64,000 nt of DNA, from contig CM046864.1 in NCBI GenBank assembly GCA_025617745.1, forward strand, positions 3,246,616 through 3,310,615. Reading direction: 5' to 3'. How positions within the stretch are numbered: position 1 is the first letter of the stretch; the number at the start of each line of letters is the position of its first letter. Made by a program: the position numbers and the translations under genes. Origin of the DNA: Heliocidaris erythrogramma. Its lineage: Eukaryota; Echinodermata; Echinoidea; Camarodonta; Echinometridae. The notes under the pieces were generated by a model. That model did not search any database. It saw nothing but the letters and a program-made list of their open reading frames with translations, and had not been told where the DNA came from. Shown one piece after another: positions 1-10,168 of the stretch.

Positions 1-390
1 GAATGTTAATAGCCCTCTTCTGAGTATATGGAGAAGTAGTGTGTAGTAGAAAGTTGTGATCCAAGATATATATAAATATCAGCTATAATTATAGCCAGAA
101 AGAAATTAGCTTGGTTCGCAAGACAGGAACGAAAAGAAATAAAATAAACACTGGACAGTAGAGTTGAAGAACCAGGGTCTGCAAAGTGCATAAAAGCACA
201 CACACACACGAAAAGGTGTTCCTGGGACCGGCATGATTTTGTTCTGCAAAACGATGAAGGATATGATGAAGAAAATGACTCGCAAAAAAAGATGAAGTTC
301 TGTAAAATCGCAAACGAAGCTTTAGGATATTCCAAATGTTCCCATGTATCAAATAAACATATCCAAAATAGGCATCAAAGATATTAATCA
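1..390. other. No gene recognised
   Basis: AT-rich sequence with a short AC run near 200-209. I see no coding signal, repeat arm or RNA gene in it. Confidence 0.5.
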
Positions 391-439
391 AGCAAAATGA
401 TGAAATTTAGAGCAGAGACGCCCAGCGGACGCAGCCGAA

Positions 440-574
440 GCTGCACCACCACTCGAAGTGGCGCGTTCATTCGAGATAACCGGGGGGGGGGGGGCTTGTC
501 TCGAAAGGGTGTGCCCGTTCCCGCTCCCATCCCGCTCCCGCAACCCACCCATTCGAGACAAGCCCATGCTGTTC
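440..574. mobile_element. Palindromic element with CTTGTCTCGAAAGGGTG ends, copy 1
   Basis: CTTGTCTCGAAAGGGTG at about 496 is answered by an inverted CATTCGAGACAAG near 560-572. A GTGGCGCGTT piece followed by TTCGAGATAA lies just left at 459-478. The same modules recur at 63447-63612. The element interrupts a LINE endonuclease reading frame directly after the CLDLIFTTIPE region, so it is an insertion. A G run sits at 481-493. Confidence 0.6.
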
Positions 575-1435
575 AGGTATAGTAGTAAAAATTAAATCAA
601 GACACTTCGAAGAGGTAGGAGTAGTTCTAGTGGGTTTGGTAACAATTTGAGTGAGTGCAAATAGGCATTCAATAACATATAATGGATTATCAATCAGATG
701 ATTGTTAACTTGATAATCATTATTGAAATCACCAAAAATGATCATTTCTTTATCCTCCGATTCCATTTTTTCAAACAAATTATACAGATCTGAATAAAAC
801 TCAACTTTAGCATCAGGAGGTCTATAAATACAACAAATAAATAAATTGGCTTTTTCTAGTGAAAGCTCAAGTAATACTGCTTCAATATGAAACTTAGTTA
901 CAATATCCGTTCTGTCTTTAATACGCAAATTATCTTTAACATAAATACAAACTCCTCCTCCACGTTTTGATATTCTATATCGTCTTAATAAGGCATAACC
1001 ATGGATAAATATTTCTTTATCAGCAACATCATCTTTTACCCACGATTCAGAAATACAAAGAATATTCAACTCTAATTTATTGACAAGATACCGTATTTCA
1101 TCTAGTTTGGGAATTAGGCTTCTGGTGTTAATGTGAGCACATTTTAAACCTTTTACTCCATTCAATTTACTGGCACACATCTCATATGCGTTTATATTCA
1201 GATTGGCAGTGGAACTAGCAGTCACCGAGTCATTCACTTGTGTAGGAACAGTCGATTCATTAACCTGTCTTTTAGGAGTTATTTCAGATGACACATCATC
1301 AGAAAAGGAGAGGTTTGTATTTTCATTGATTCTGTGTATGATTCTTATAAATTGGGCTGTATTATCTATTTGTTTAATAGTTTTCGTGCTGTTTCGAGCG
1401 AATCCATTTTTGCTTTCATGAATGAATCCATCCAA
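575..1435 (-). pseudogene. LINE-1 endonuclease domain (start of ORF2), truncated
   Basis: Apurinic-type endonuclease/exonuclease/phosphatase domain of a non-LTR retrotransposon, which nicks the target DNA. Visible motifs in order are HINTRSL (metal-binding Asn), ISESWV (catalytic Glu), RGGGVCIYV, YRPPDA and GDFN, then CLDLIFTT. The domain proper starts near MCASKLNGVKG. The residues before it overlap the end of ORF1 in another frame. The last GxSDH box and the whole reverse transcriptase are missing because the palindromic element at 440-574 breaks the frame. It belongs with the esterase ORF1 just upstream at 1366-2095. The motif set is that of the Jockey/CR1/L2 group. Confidence 0.85.
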
Positions 1436-2095
1436 TCTCGTGGGAATACGCGATCGTGAGGAGTCCTCTTTGTGTTTGCTCGCTGGTTGTATTGAAAATC
1501 CGTAGCTTGATCTTCAACTAGTGGTAGCCGTTGGAGGGTGGACGCCCGTTGTCTCAAAGAGCTAATGATATTCATGGCGAGGATTACAACACCGTGTCTA
1601 TTTAGATGGACTCCATCACCGGTGAGATGCGTAGAGGGATCAATGTTGCTATTGTCGATGAAGTAGGCGCCCCTCTCATTGGCTAGAAGTTTTAGTTGGC
1701 GGTTTGTACTCTCGACTTTTAAGTAGTCATCATGGGACTCATCAAAGCGATGAATTATGGAGGATATTGTGAGGTCCTTCACAGTTGGCGCTATTCTGGT
1801 GACTATCAATAGTGATGTTATTACTACCAATATGAATGATCACACTATCCGGCATGTTCCTTCTCAGAACTGCAATGGAACTTTCGACAACATCATCAAT
1901 TTTGGCCCCTGGTAACGTATGACAATGGACTTTGCGTGTCCGTGACAATTTGTGAGGGACAATGGATTTCAACATTGAATCACCAATGATTTGACAAATA
2001 GGTTTGTTTCTATTATTAAAGCGTTTGCTTTGTTGGCGTCTGTAATCGTCAAGCTGTGATTTAAGTGGCTCTGTAGCTTGGTCATGATGCTTCAT
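1366..2095 (-). pseudogene. LINE-1 ORF1, SGNH/GDSL-type esterase domain, frameshifted
   Basis: The first frame (2095 down to about 1810) carries IIGDSML (block I, nucleophile Ser), LPGAKIDD (block II Gly) and HIGSNN (block III Asn). The second frame (about 1815 to 1366) carries GDGVHLNRHG (block V Asp and His). Together they form one SGNH-hydrolase split by a frameshift near 1805-1815. ORF1 proteins with an esterase domain are known from CR1/L2-type LINEs. Its stop at 1366 lies inside the start of the endonuclease frame. The 5' side is cut at 2096 by the 3' tail of another LINE. A plausible N-terminal part of the same ORF1 lies at 7188-7875. Confidence 0.75.
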
Positions 2096-2421
2096 TGGTT
2101 CAGTTCAGTTCAGTTCAGTTCAATTTATTCTTTTTTCTCAATCATAAAAACCAACAATGGCAAAATCATTCAAAGTATAAAATATATATACATGTACATA
2201 TACGATTACAGAGAGAGAAAAAAAAAGGAAACTACAAAAAAAGTTTTGTAAAAAACTTGTAAGGCGTAGCTCCCTATATAAACATGACATAACATAACAA
2301 AGCGAATATATCATACAAAGAAAGCAAAACAAACGGGAAAGCAGACAAAAACATCAGCAAACACCAGCAAACATACGGGGGGGGGGGTAATGGTAAATGT
2401 ACATCATCGTTAGATTAGGGG

Positions 2422-3120
2422 TTATCCTGAATACGATCCAATATATAATTTCTTCAACTTTGCTTTAAATGAATTAATAGTAGTAGAACTTCTTACATCG
2501 TCTGGAAGATTGTTCCATAGTCGTGGACCACAGTGTCTGACAGAATTAAGTAATGACTGAGTTTGGACTTTAGAATAATGAAATTTATTACTTGAGCGAG
2601 TGTTGTGATAGTGAATGAATTTATTGGTAACGAACATTTTGGAAATGTTGCTAGGAATAATATTATGAACTGTGCGAAACATTAAAGCTGCTATTTGAAA
2701 TGTGTGTATATCATAAATATTCAAGGTTTTTAGACGAAAAAATAACGGACGCGAATGAGCTCTATATGAGGAATTTGTGCAAATTCTTAATAATTTCTTT
2801 TGTAATTTATGTAAGGGTTCCAATTTGGTTATACCTACATTCGCCCAAATAATATTACAATATTGCAGATATGGCAAGGTGAGGCAATTATACAACATAA
2901 ATAACTCCTTTTCTGGTAAAATCAAACGAAGTTTACACAGAATTCCGACAGTTTTGGAAACCTTATTTACAACGGTAGAACGATGTTGGTTAAAAGATAA
3001 CGTATCATCTAAAATTACACCAAGAAACATGACTGTCTTAGAGAAATGTAAAGATGTATTGTTAATATGTATATTCACAGCAGAAATATCACGTTTTATA
3101 TGTTCTTTACTAAAGTACAT
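2422..3120 (-). pseudogene. LINE-2 RT thumb and C-terminal region
   Basis: Open frame of 232 codons beginning with the NVMYFSKEH region, which in intact elements follows the RT palm. It continues through VMFLGVILDDTLSFNQH, LPYLQYCNIIW and the terminal RHCGPRLWNNLPDDVR and FKAKLKKLYI blocks typical of Jockey/CR1-type LINE C-termini. The catalytic palm is lacking. The upstream part of the frame joins the endonuclease at about 3150, so the deletion removed roughly the first two thirds of the RT. Confidence 0.8.
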
Positions 3121-3149
3121 GACATTTGTTTTTCCAAAGTTTATTATTT

Positions 3150-4009
3150 ATATTAGTTAGAATATTATCAATAAGAGTTGCTGAATTGGTGGTTATTCGT
3201 GTGGGTTTATCTATTAAGGGACGAAATGAATTATTATATACAATATTAACGAAATCATTTATCTGATTTAACGTGTTACAATGGAGAAAATTTATGTTAA
3301 AATCCCCCATAATATAAACATTTTTATTTTCGCATGAAACCTTCTCCAAACATTCATTTATATTAGCATTGAAATCCTGAATGGACTTATTTGGGTCCCT
3401 ATAAATAATACCAACAATTACATTCTTTTTATTTGAAAACACAATTTCTACAAACAAAAATTCACAAAGATCATTTGACAGACATATATCTGTTCTAACC
3501 ATGAAATTGAATGAATTATGAACAAGCAAGGCAACACCTCCACCTCTTCTATCCTGTCTATCTTTATGACAAAAAGAATATTCATCTATATTAAATAATA
3601 ATGGTGTTTTATCATGTATCCATGTTTCACTAAAACCATAGACAGAGAACTTAAAATCAAGTTGAGTGATAAAATAATTAATGGCATCAAAATTTTTATA
3701 CAAACTTCTAGAGTTAAAGTGGAGTAAACTAAACTTATCTTTACTACCTCTGGAAAGATTGGGATCTTTATTGAATTCCTCATGTAACCAATATCTAGTA
3801 GGATTTGCAAATGTATTATAAAAATTTTCATCTGGGTCTAAATCATCAATTTCATCACACTCATTGTCTTGAAAAGGTTCACTACAAGTAGAATGATTAA
3901 CATGACAACCATTTCTGGATGCATTATATTGCACATCAGGAAAATCTTCATTTACATTACCAAGAAGGGAATCGCAAGAATCGCAAGAATCGCAAGTTGA
4001 CATAATCAT
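3150..4009 (-). pseudogene. LINE-2 endonuclease domain
   Basis: EEP endonuclease with LHFNSRSL, GFSETWIHD, RRGGGVALLV, IYRDPN and MGDFNINF, ending at ATLIDNILTNINN. The start at 4009 is followed by three copies of an Asp-Ser-Cys unit made by a short nucleotide repeat at 3970-3998. The open frame runs to 3110, but only the part above about 3150 is endonuclease. The GISDH box that normally follows is missing because the internal deletion begins just after ILTN. ORF1 lies 345 bp upstream. Confidence 0.85.
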
Positions 4010-4354
4010 TCACAGACTGCAAACAGATAAAATTACACACAAAACACACACACACTTAAACAAAACAGCAACAAAAAAAAAAGGTATGCAAAGTATTAAA
4101 TATAAAATTTACATTGAAAAATAACGTTCCAATCAAAAAAGCAGTAAATGTTCATTGACCTGGATAACATTTGTAAATATAAGAAAAATTAAAATCATTT
4201 GTAGGTGACAGATGATTTGTCAGAAGAAAAGTACATAAATATAATGACACAAACTTGATGCAAATATGCTATGTTTGAAATATAGGAATATAAGGATACA
4301 AATCTGATACAAATATGCATTGCATATTATACATCAAGATCTCTGTGTAAGTCA
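4010..4354. other. LINE-2 inter-ORF spacer
   Basis: AT-rich non-coding sequence with an ACACAC run near 4037-4053 and an A run near 4071-4082. It separates ORF1 from the endonuclease frame. No other feature is seen. Confidence 0.5.
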
Positions 4355-5097
4355 TCAAACCGATAAGAGACCTTCCTTAGAGTGTATCTGTCTTTTCATT
4401 GGTCCTTTGTCGGTTTTGACTGATACGATTATTCTTCCGTTGATCGACCATGCCGACAGGATCTTTGCTTGAGGAAGCTTGCTGGCCTTGACTGCTTCCC
4501 ATAGAAGTGACCGATTTGCATTAGTTAGGTCTTCAAACATACTCATTTTCGTGTTTTTCAATTTCTTTCTGTTTTGTAGCAATCTTTGACGATATTGATA
4601 GGAAGTGAGTTTGATGATTATTGCTCTTGGCTTGATTTCTCCCCCTTCTTTAGGTGCTGGTTCAACGCGACGTGGTACACGATGGCTCCTGTCGATGTCC
4701 TGTAGTTGAAGGTCGACGCCGAGTCGTTTTTGCGCTATTTCGCACACTTTCTCACTTGTGTTTTCATTCAATTCTTCAGGCACTCCAAACAGACGAATAC
4801 AATTTCTCCTTGAATATTGCTCCTGATTATTTAGTTCCTTCTCCAACCATTTGTTTCTCTCCTCAAACATCTGTTGTTTCTTTTGCAAACTTTTTAGATC
4901 ACTTTCAATACTCTTTACTTGGTGATGGAGATCCAGTATTGCTCCATCTTGCTTTTCAAGCCGCTCAATAAGTTGCTGGAATTTGGAATCTAAAGCTTGG
5001 CAAATGGTTTTTTTTTGATGGTAGAAAGCACTTCTTCATCAAGTAATGCTTCCTTAACGAGGTTCTTTGTCATGTTTGTTGATCGTGTTGCAGTCAT
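4355..5097 (-). pseudogene. LINE-2 ORF1, coiled-coil nucleic-acid-binding protein
   Basis: Starts MTATRSTNMTKNLVKEALLD at 5097 (a second ATG at 5073). A run of nine A on the coding strand near 5006-5014 shifts the frame. After it come a coiled coil (FQQLIERLEKQ to KKQQMFEERNKWLEKELNNQ), then NCIRLFGVPEE and IKPRAIIIKLTSYQYRQRLL, the RRM-like and C-terminal layout of L1-type ORF1 proteins, which coat LINE RNA and act as chaperones. It ends at 4355. The main intact stretch is 4355-4888. The A-run frameshift inactivates it unless slippage restores the frame. Confidence 0.7.
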
Positions 5098-5099
5098 TG

Positions 5100-5535
5100 T
5101 AAGGGGATTAATCCAGCAAAATACAAAGTCATTCAATTGTGCCAGAGAAGAATCAGTTGGAAATCAATTACTCTTGCCCATACAAAAGTCTATCTGGATT
5201 AAAATGACGGTAAACTGAATGGTGTGCTGTATGCAAAACAACGACAAAAAAGTGATGCAGTGGGACCAGGCTGAAATTTTCTTCTATAGAACATTGAGAT
5301 CAGTCCACAGTTAATTAGTTAAAATATCATGTCTGTCACCATTTTTACTCCAGGCAATGATATAAGATGTTAAAAGACTTACATATATTGACCTGTCATC
5401 AGCAGAACTTGGTTACATATCGAAACATTTGAGAAAATAAGAAGAATAAGAAGAATAAGAAGATACTAGAACGAATTGTGTACAAACGCACATTGGTTCA
5501 TTGTTTACATGTTTCAGAAGACCCCTTTTCGGTAC
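5100..5535. other. LINE-2 5' flank, no gene
   Basis: Includes the likely 5' UTR of LINE-2 up to about 5240 and an AGAAGAATA repeat at 5440-5463. No coding signal recognised. Confidence 0.4.
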
Positions 5536-6157
5536 ATTAGTTATGTTCACACGTAGTACATAGCATCGATGCTATGTAAGTTTCAAAAATATTTCCAGTA
5601 CGTTCAGACAGGCCGTGATCGACTTGCTTCTATCACCCACTCGTGACTATTCATCGCTCACCCGCTGCCAAAACAATAATTACTGCGCCACACAGAGTGA
5701 CCCGAGTATAATTGGTATGCATGGTCAAACGCGCGGAAGTTTGTGTACAGGGGTCATTATGATGCGAAGCTTTAATTGTTTTGAATAATATTTTATTTGT
5801 CTTCATAAATCAACATAATAACACAATAACAATTCATTTGTAATATCGATAATACAATCAAGTAGCAAATACATGTGTTATAATACTTAATTTTAAATAA
5901 ACCTTGTACATGTCAAAATTGACTGAACTCCAATCTTATGCCAAAATAAAACACATGCATGCACACTATATTCTCTGGTAAGCACATGTAAATCAATATC
6001 TAAAGACCACATCATACTTTAGTCCCGACTTTAGTTAAGGTCTGATTCTGAAAGAGCAGATTCTCAGCTTTAAAATGATATATAACTCATTGGATGTTCA
6101 TAACTCAATGTACAAAGAGAAGAATGCACAGTCCCTCATAATGTTACTTCTTAATAA

Positions 6158-6626
6158 GGGTTTAAAGTTTGCAGTCTATTGAAGCACTCTGACTTGCAAA
6201 GTGTTGTGCTAAGGTGACAAATGGAGGATTAGAACTCAATGAAAATTTCTATGAAGGGATTATCAGATTGTCCTAAAACTTGGCATATCATAGACATATC
6301 CTGTTTATCATAGTGCACAAGTATCAATGCAAGAACTTACTCCGGGAGATTTATGGGAGATTAAAGACAAGTATTCAATGTCGTGAAAAAGAAAAGTAAT
6401 ACAACAAAATCCAGAGAAGACACACCTAAGTCTGATAAAAAGCTGTCAAAAATACCACTTCTAGATTGTTTCGTGCCTCCACATTTTAGATTACTTAGAA
6501 AAAAGTATACTCTTTCAGGAAATACCCAAAACTAAAATTTGATGCATGCCAACCAAAACACATTGATTGAGCTCTAACTGAAAATCACACAGTGCGACTT
6601 TTGGGTGGTTTTGTGGTGCCTGGTCA
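6158..6626. repeat. Dispersed repeat R1 (about 460 bp), copy 1
   Basis: Matches 12316-12766 in the same orientation over its full length with small indels, from GGGTTTAAAGTTTGCAGTC to GTGGTGCCTGGTCA. No open frame and no terminal inverted repeat seen. Confidence 0.8.
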
Positions 6627-6659
6627 TATATAAAAAAGAAAAAGACAAAAAGAAGGAAC

Positions 6660-6672
6660 CCCCCCCCCCCCC

Positions 6673-6702
<30 letters not shown>
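6660..6702. repeat. C homopolymer followed by long A homopolymer
   Basis: About 14 C followed by nearly 30 A. A simple-sequence tract inside the 5.5-7.2 kb element. Lengths in raw sequence are unreliable. Confidence 0.8.
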
Positions 6703-6703
<1 letters not shown>

Positions 6704-7187
6704 AACAACAACAAAACAACCCCCTTCCTTACCACACAGTATATATATTAGCCTACTTACCCATATATACATTACCCATATATACATCACATTACATTAC
6801 AGTACCAGATGAAACAGACAGAATGATAATAGAAAAAAGTAGGGAAGAGGGTACATCACATGAATACATACATTGCATTATATTATAGCACCACATGAAA
6901 CAGACAGAATTACAATAGCAGCGAGTGAAGATAGCAGCGATTGCGCTCACATTACAAATAGTCACAAGCGCGGTGGGTGGTCTACCGCAAAGCGTCGATG
7001 CTTTGTCGCTGGATCCTGAGATTTACTCCTGCTAAACTCGCTGCAAGAATATTTTGGAAACTCGCTTCTATCTCGTGACTATCTGCGTTCAGACAGCGTT
7101 TGGTCTCGACACTATCTGGTCTTCACCAAAATAGCATCGACACCTCGATAGCATCGATGCTATCGCTCTACGTGTGAACGTACCTAC

Positions 7188-7875
7188 TGTCATCAAATGA
7201 AGTGAGGCTGCCTTGCAAAGATTGCAACTGGAATCGAAGGTCATTAACACTGGATTCCAAATCACGGACTCTTTTCTCAAGTTGATAAGGGACATCATTG
7301 TCCCCGGGATCGTGGACATTGTGTTTAAGCTGGCGGTGAACATCTTTGTCAACGGGACTGCGAACTCTTTGTTCAAGTTGACGGGGTATATCATCACTGA
7401 TTGGTCGTATATTGATAGTTTCAGGTAGTAGTGACGTAACTTTACTATTCGATGGTACATCGTTTACCAAGGTTTTGTTGTCATTGAAATTAGCACTTTC
7501 GGAGTATAGGTCAAGATGGCCGTCAGCGCCATCTTGAATCGGGATGATGCAATCAGCACTATCATTCAAATGAGAGTTTTCAACTTCAGAGTAAATCTGA
7601 TCATCAGTTTGAAATTTACCACAATCCTGAATTGAAGAGATGCAATAATGACGGCATATGTTTTTACTGAGATTGGGATATATTGAGCACAACTCATTCA
7701 CAACATACTCAATACAATCGTCTTTCAAAACAGCTTGATCAAGATGGTTTTTCTGAATATGGTACAGGGCTGTGTTGATTCCAGATAAAGTAATGTTCTT
7801 CGGTAATTTGCACTTAAAATCATGAGATCCAGGAGTCCCAATTCCAGTATTTGTTTTCGGTTTGGATCTAGTCAT
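7188..7875 (-). pseudogene. Putative LINE ORF1 N-terminal part
   Basis: Open frame from MTRSKPKTN at 7875 with no domain I can name. It has several Cys/His residues (KNICRHYCISSIQDCG), an acidic middle, an imperfect internal repeat (RQLEQRV, RQLKHNV, YQLEKRV) and a terminal coiled coil (LEKRVRDLESSVNDLRFQLQ). The last residues after FDDSR come from the inserted TIR sequence. Orientation and a coiled coil followed by a missing C-terminus fit the N-terminal part of the esterase ORF1 that resumes at 2095. This link is inference. Confidence 0.45.
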
Positions 7876-7914
7876 TATCTTCAGATGTTCAGAGTTTCAT
7901 TATGAACAGTTGCC

Positions 7915-7941
7915 GTTGACCACAACGTAGTTGTGGTCAAC
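7915..7941. other. Short perfect hairpin
   Basis: GTTGACCACAAC, a 3-base loop, then GTTGTGGTCAAC. It sits where an RT fragment stops and the ORF1 5' flank begins, so it may mark a recombination or insertion junction. Confidence 0.6.
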
Positions 7942-7949
7942 TGTTACTC

Positions 7950-8960
7950 TTTGATTGTCCATGCCGATTAGAAGATCATTTTTTATTCTGATCAAGGCTG
8001 TTTCTGTGCTTTGAAACTGTCTGTATGCTGACTGCATACATGGGAACAATGAATTATGATAGAGGTGTTATTGAATTTGTTGTGTAACCGCTCCTTCAAC
8101 TAATTTTGATATGTATTGTAAATTATTGATTGGTCTAAGATTATTGAAATTCAACTCCATACCAGGTTTATTTATATACGAAGTGGCTTAAGTAAGGCTA
8201 CTTTCCAATCCGAAGGGAAAAGGCCCTTTGAGAGACACAAGTTAACAATTTTTGTAAAGACTGGGAGCAGTTAGTCAGTGAAATTCAATAAAAGCTTTGT
8301 AGGCATTTGGTCAAGAGAACATGATTTCTTACTCAAGCCTTTGACTAATTTCTCAACCTCATTCTCAGATAATGTTTTGAAAGAAGGAAAAAACTGAGAA
8401 AGTGAAATCTGAAGATCTGTACAATCAAAAAGAGTATCATCTAGAGTACAATTTCTGTCATCTACAGTTGTCTTAATGTCAGATTCTCAATATCTTATCA
8501 CAGAAAAAGTTTCCTAAATCATTTGCAAATTGTCTTCTATCAACATGAGGAGGTATCCTAGGATTAAGCCTGGTCATATTCAACAAAGACTTAGTGACAT
8601 TAAAAAGACTTATTTGATCAGAACTGTTCTCCTTTATCAATTAAGAGTAATATATACGACGGGCCCTATTCATAACAAATAATGTCTTGTTACGAGCAGC
8701 AGGGGTTGTTCTTGTTCTCAACCATCTTTACTTTGCTTTCCTTCTTTTTCTTTTTTCTGTCATAACATCATCCGTAAACCAAGGTACCTGTGGACGAGGA
8801 GTTACAGTCTTGGTTATCAAAGGTGCATGTTTGTTTAAAATTGAACTGAGAGTATCATTGTATAAAGAAACCAATTCCATAAAATCATCTGGAGTGTTTG
8901 TGCTCTGATGACTGTAAGATGTGTGTAGATGTTCAACGATGCCATAAACTACATGCACAG
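7950..8960 (-). pseudogene. Decayed LINE reverse transcriptase, N-terminal half
   Basis: Read from 8958 down: a linker with LYNDTLSSILNKHAPL and PRPQVPWFTDDVM, then broken frames with LNPRIPPHVDRRQFAN, LSENEVEKLVKGLS, KGLFPSDWKVALLKP and NNLRPINNLQYISKLVE, ending at QSAYRQFQSTETALI and LLIGMDNQRV near 7960. These are the finger and early palm motifs of Jockey/CR1-type RTs. Motif A (DLKKAFD-like), B and C are absent because the fragment ends at 7948. At least four frameshifts or stops. Confidence 0.75.
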
Positions 8961-9077
8961 TCTATTCCACTAAATCTTAAGCATTTTTTGCCATTAAAGA
9001 GAAATAATACAAAGCATATATGATTAACCTCATTAACCTGTGCTTCCAATATAACAAAAGATATGTCTGATGATTTT

Positions 9078-9659
9078 GCTATTAGAGGGAAATCCAACCC
9101 TAATGGCAAGTTGCTCTGAATGAAAGAGGAAAAATCAGAGATTCAGATTGGTGAAAGTTTGAACGAAATCGGACAAACAATAAGAAAGTTATAATCACTA
9201 TACATATGGGAATTTCAAATTGGCCGAATAGGTAACATCACTGTGATGTAGTTGCGACACAACTCCCCCATTCGCTCCAACACACAAAATGACTAAAATG
9301 TCATTTTTGTTCAAAAGGTATTACTCAGTAGGATTTTTTTTCTTTCATGAGGACCTATAACAATAATGCTATCTCCAATATATTTTGAGTACTGCCCCGA
9401 GGGCGTTTCGGAGAAAACCGAAAATTAATGTTGTTTTTGTTTACGACAAACGGGAGAGTTGTCCACAAGTATGTCACAGTCGATTCACCAAATTGCCAAT
9501 TTGAGATTCGCATAAATGTATGTAGTGATCTATTTTTTCAAACATTCATCACTTTTTTATTCCTCGTCCGATTTCTCTCAAACTTTCACGATCCTGTCTT
9601 TCTTATTTTTCTGCTTTCACACAAAGCAACTTATCACCAAGGTTTGATAGCCCTTTAAG
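9078..9659. mobile_element. Foldback (palindromic) MITE, about 580 bp
   Basis: The left arm starting GCTATTAGAGGGAAATCC is matched by an inverted right arm ending GATTTGATAG-like GGTTTGATAGCCCTTTAA at 9659. The arms share AAAGTTTG, GAAATCGGAC and AAGTTGCT blocks over roughly 220 bp each, with a central spacer near 9300-9420. No coding sequence. Confidence 0.75.
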
Positions 9660-9685
9660 GAAATTGATCACATGTGCGAAGATAT

Positions 9686-9850
9686 AAAGCCACGGGCGAT
9701 GACCAACTTTCTTGTCGTCTTAGAACTAAAAATGACGAAATGTGTGACAGCAGAATCGTTAACCGATATCATAAACAATTCTTTGACCATGGGATGTGTA
9801 CCCAAGGGCTAGAAAGCAGCTCCAGTAATTCCAATTTTTAAAGCTCGTTT
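9686..9850 (+). pseudogene. LINE RT fragment (finger region)
   Basis: KATGDDQLSCRL, then after a frameshift ESLTDIINNSLTMGCVPKG, a stop where Trp is usual, and KAAPVIPIFKA. This is the block around RT motifs 0-1 of Jockey/CR1-type LINEs, plus strand. Nothing else of the element is readable nearby. Confidence 0.65.
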
Positions 9851-10084
9851 CGAAGAATATAATTTTGGGTGAAAAGCTGAAAACGAGTTTCATTCCAGGT
9901 GCTCAATTCCTCCGGGCTGTCCCCATTACTTCCAATCCGGTTCCAATCCACCCCAGGGAATTCAGTTTTCATACATGCTGAGCGCATGCATGTGAATTAA
10001 CCCTGCTTATATGATACACACATCATAGACTTGCCATGACACACAGCGTATTTAGCTAATGGGAGCTTGCGGGAACCAGTTCCA

Positions 10085-10100
10085 TAGCGACATATATATA
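10085..10100. repeat. AT dinucleotide run
   Basis: Short ATATAT microsatellite. Confidence 0.8.
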
Positions 10101-10168
10101 TATATTGTAATCCAGTACCAAAGATCCCCTTTTCCCAAAATGTTAGTAGTTCTGAAGGGGGTCATCCA

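Larger units (their letters stand above)
2096..5240 (-). mobile_element. LINE-2: Jockey/CR1-superfamily LINE with internal RT deletion
   Basis: Minus-strand element read from right to left: ORF1 (5097-4355), endonuclease (4009 to about 3150), then directly the RT thumb and C-terminal region (about 3150-2422), 3' UTR, and a 3' tail of tandem TGAAC units at 2096-2122. The whole RT palm is absent. The tail abuts the esterase ORF1 of another LINE, so this copy seems to have inserted into it. The 5' boundary is uncertain. Confidence 0.75.
5536..7194. mobile_element. Possible TIR-bounded DNA element, about 1.65 kb
   Basis: The left end TGTTCACACGTAG followed by ATAGCATCGATGCTAT (5537-5577) is matched in inverted orientation at the right end (about 7154-7190). 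Both ends contain a self-palindromic ATAGCATCGATGCTAT core and further shared pieces (CGTTCAGACAG, CTTCTATC, TCGTGAC). TA flanks both ends. The right end interrupts a LINE ORF1 frame after residues FDDSR. The interior holds dispersed repeat R1 and a C/A homopolymer tract, and encodes no transposase. Confidence 0.45.
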
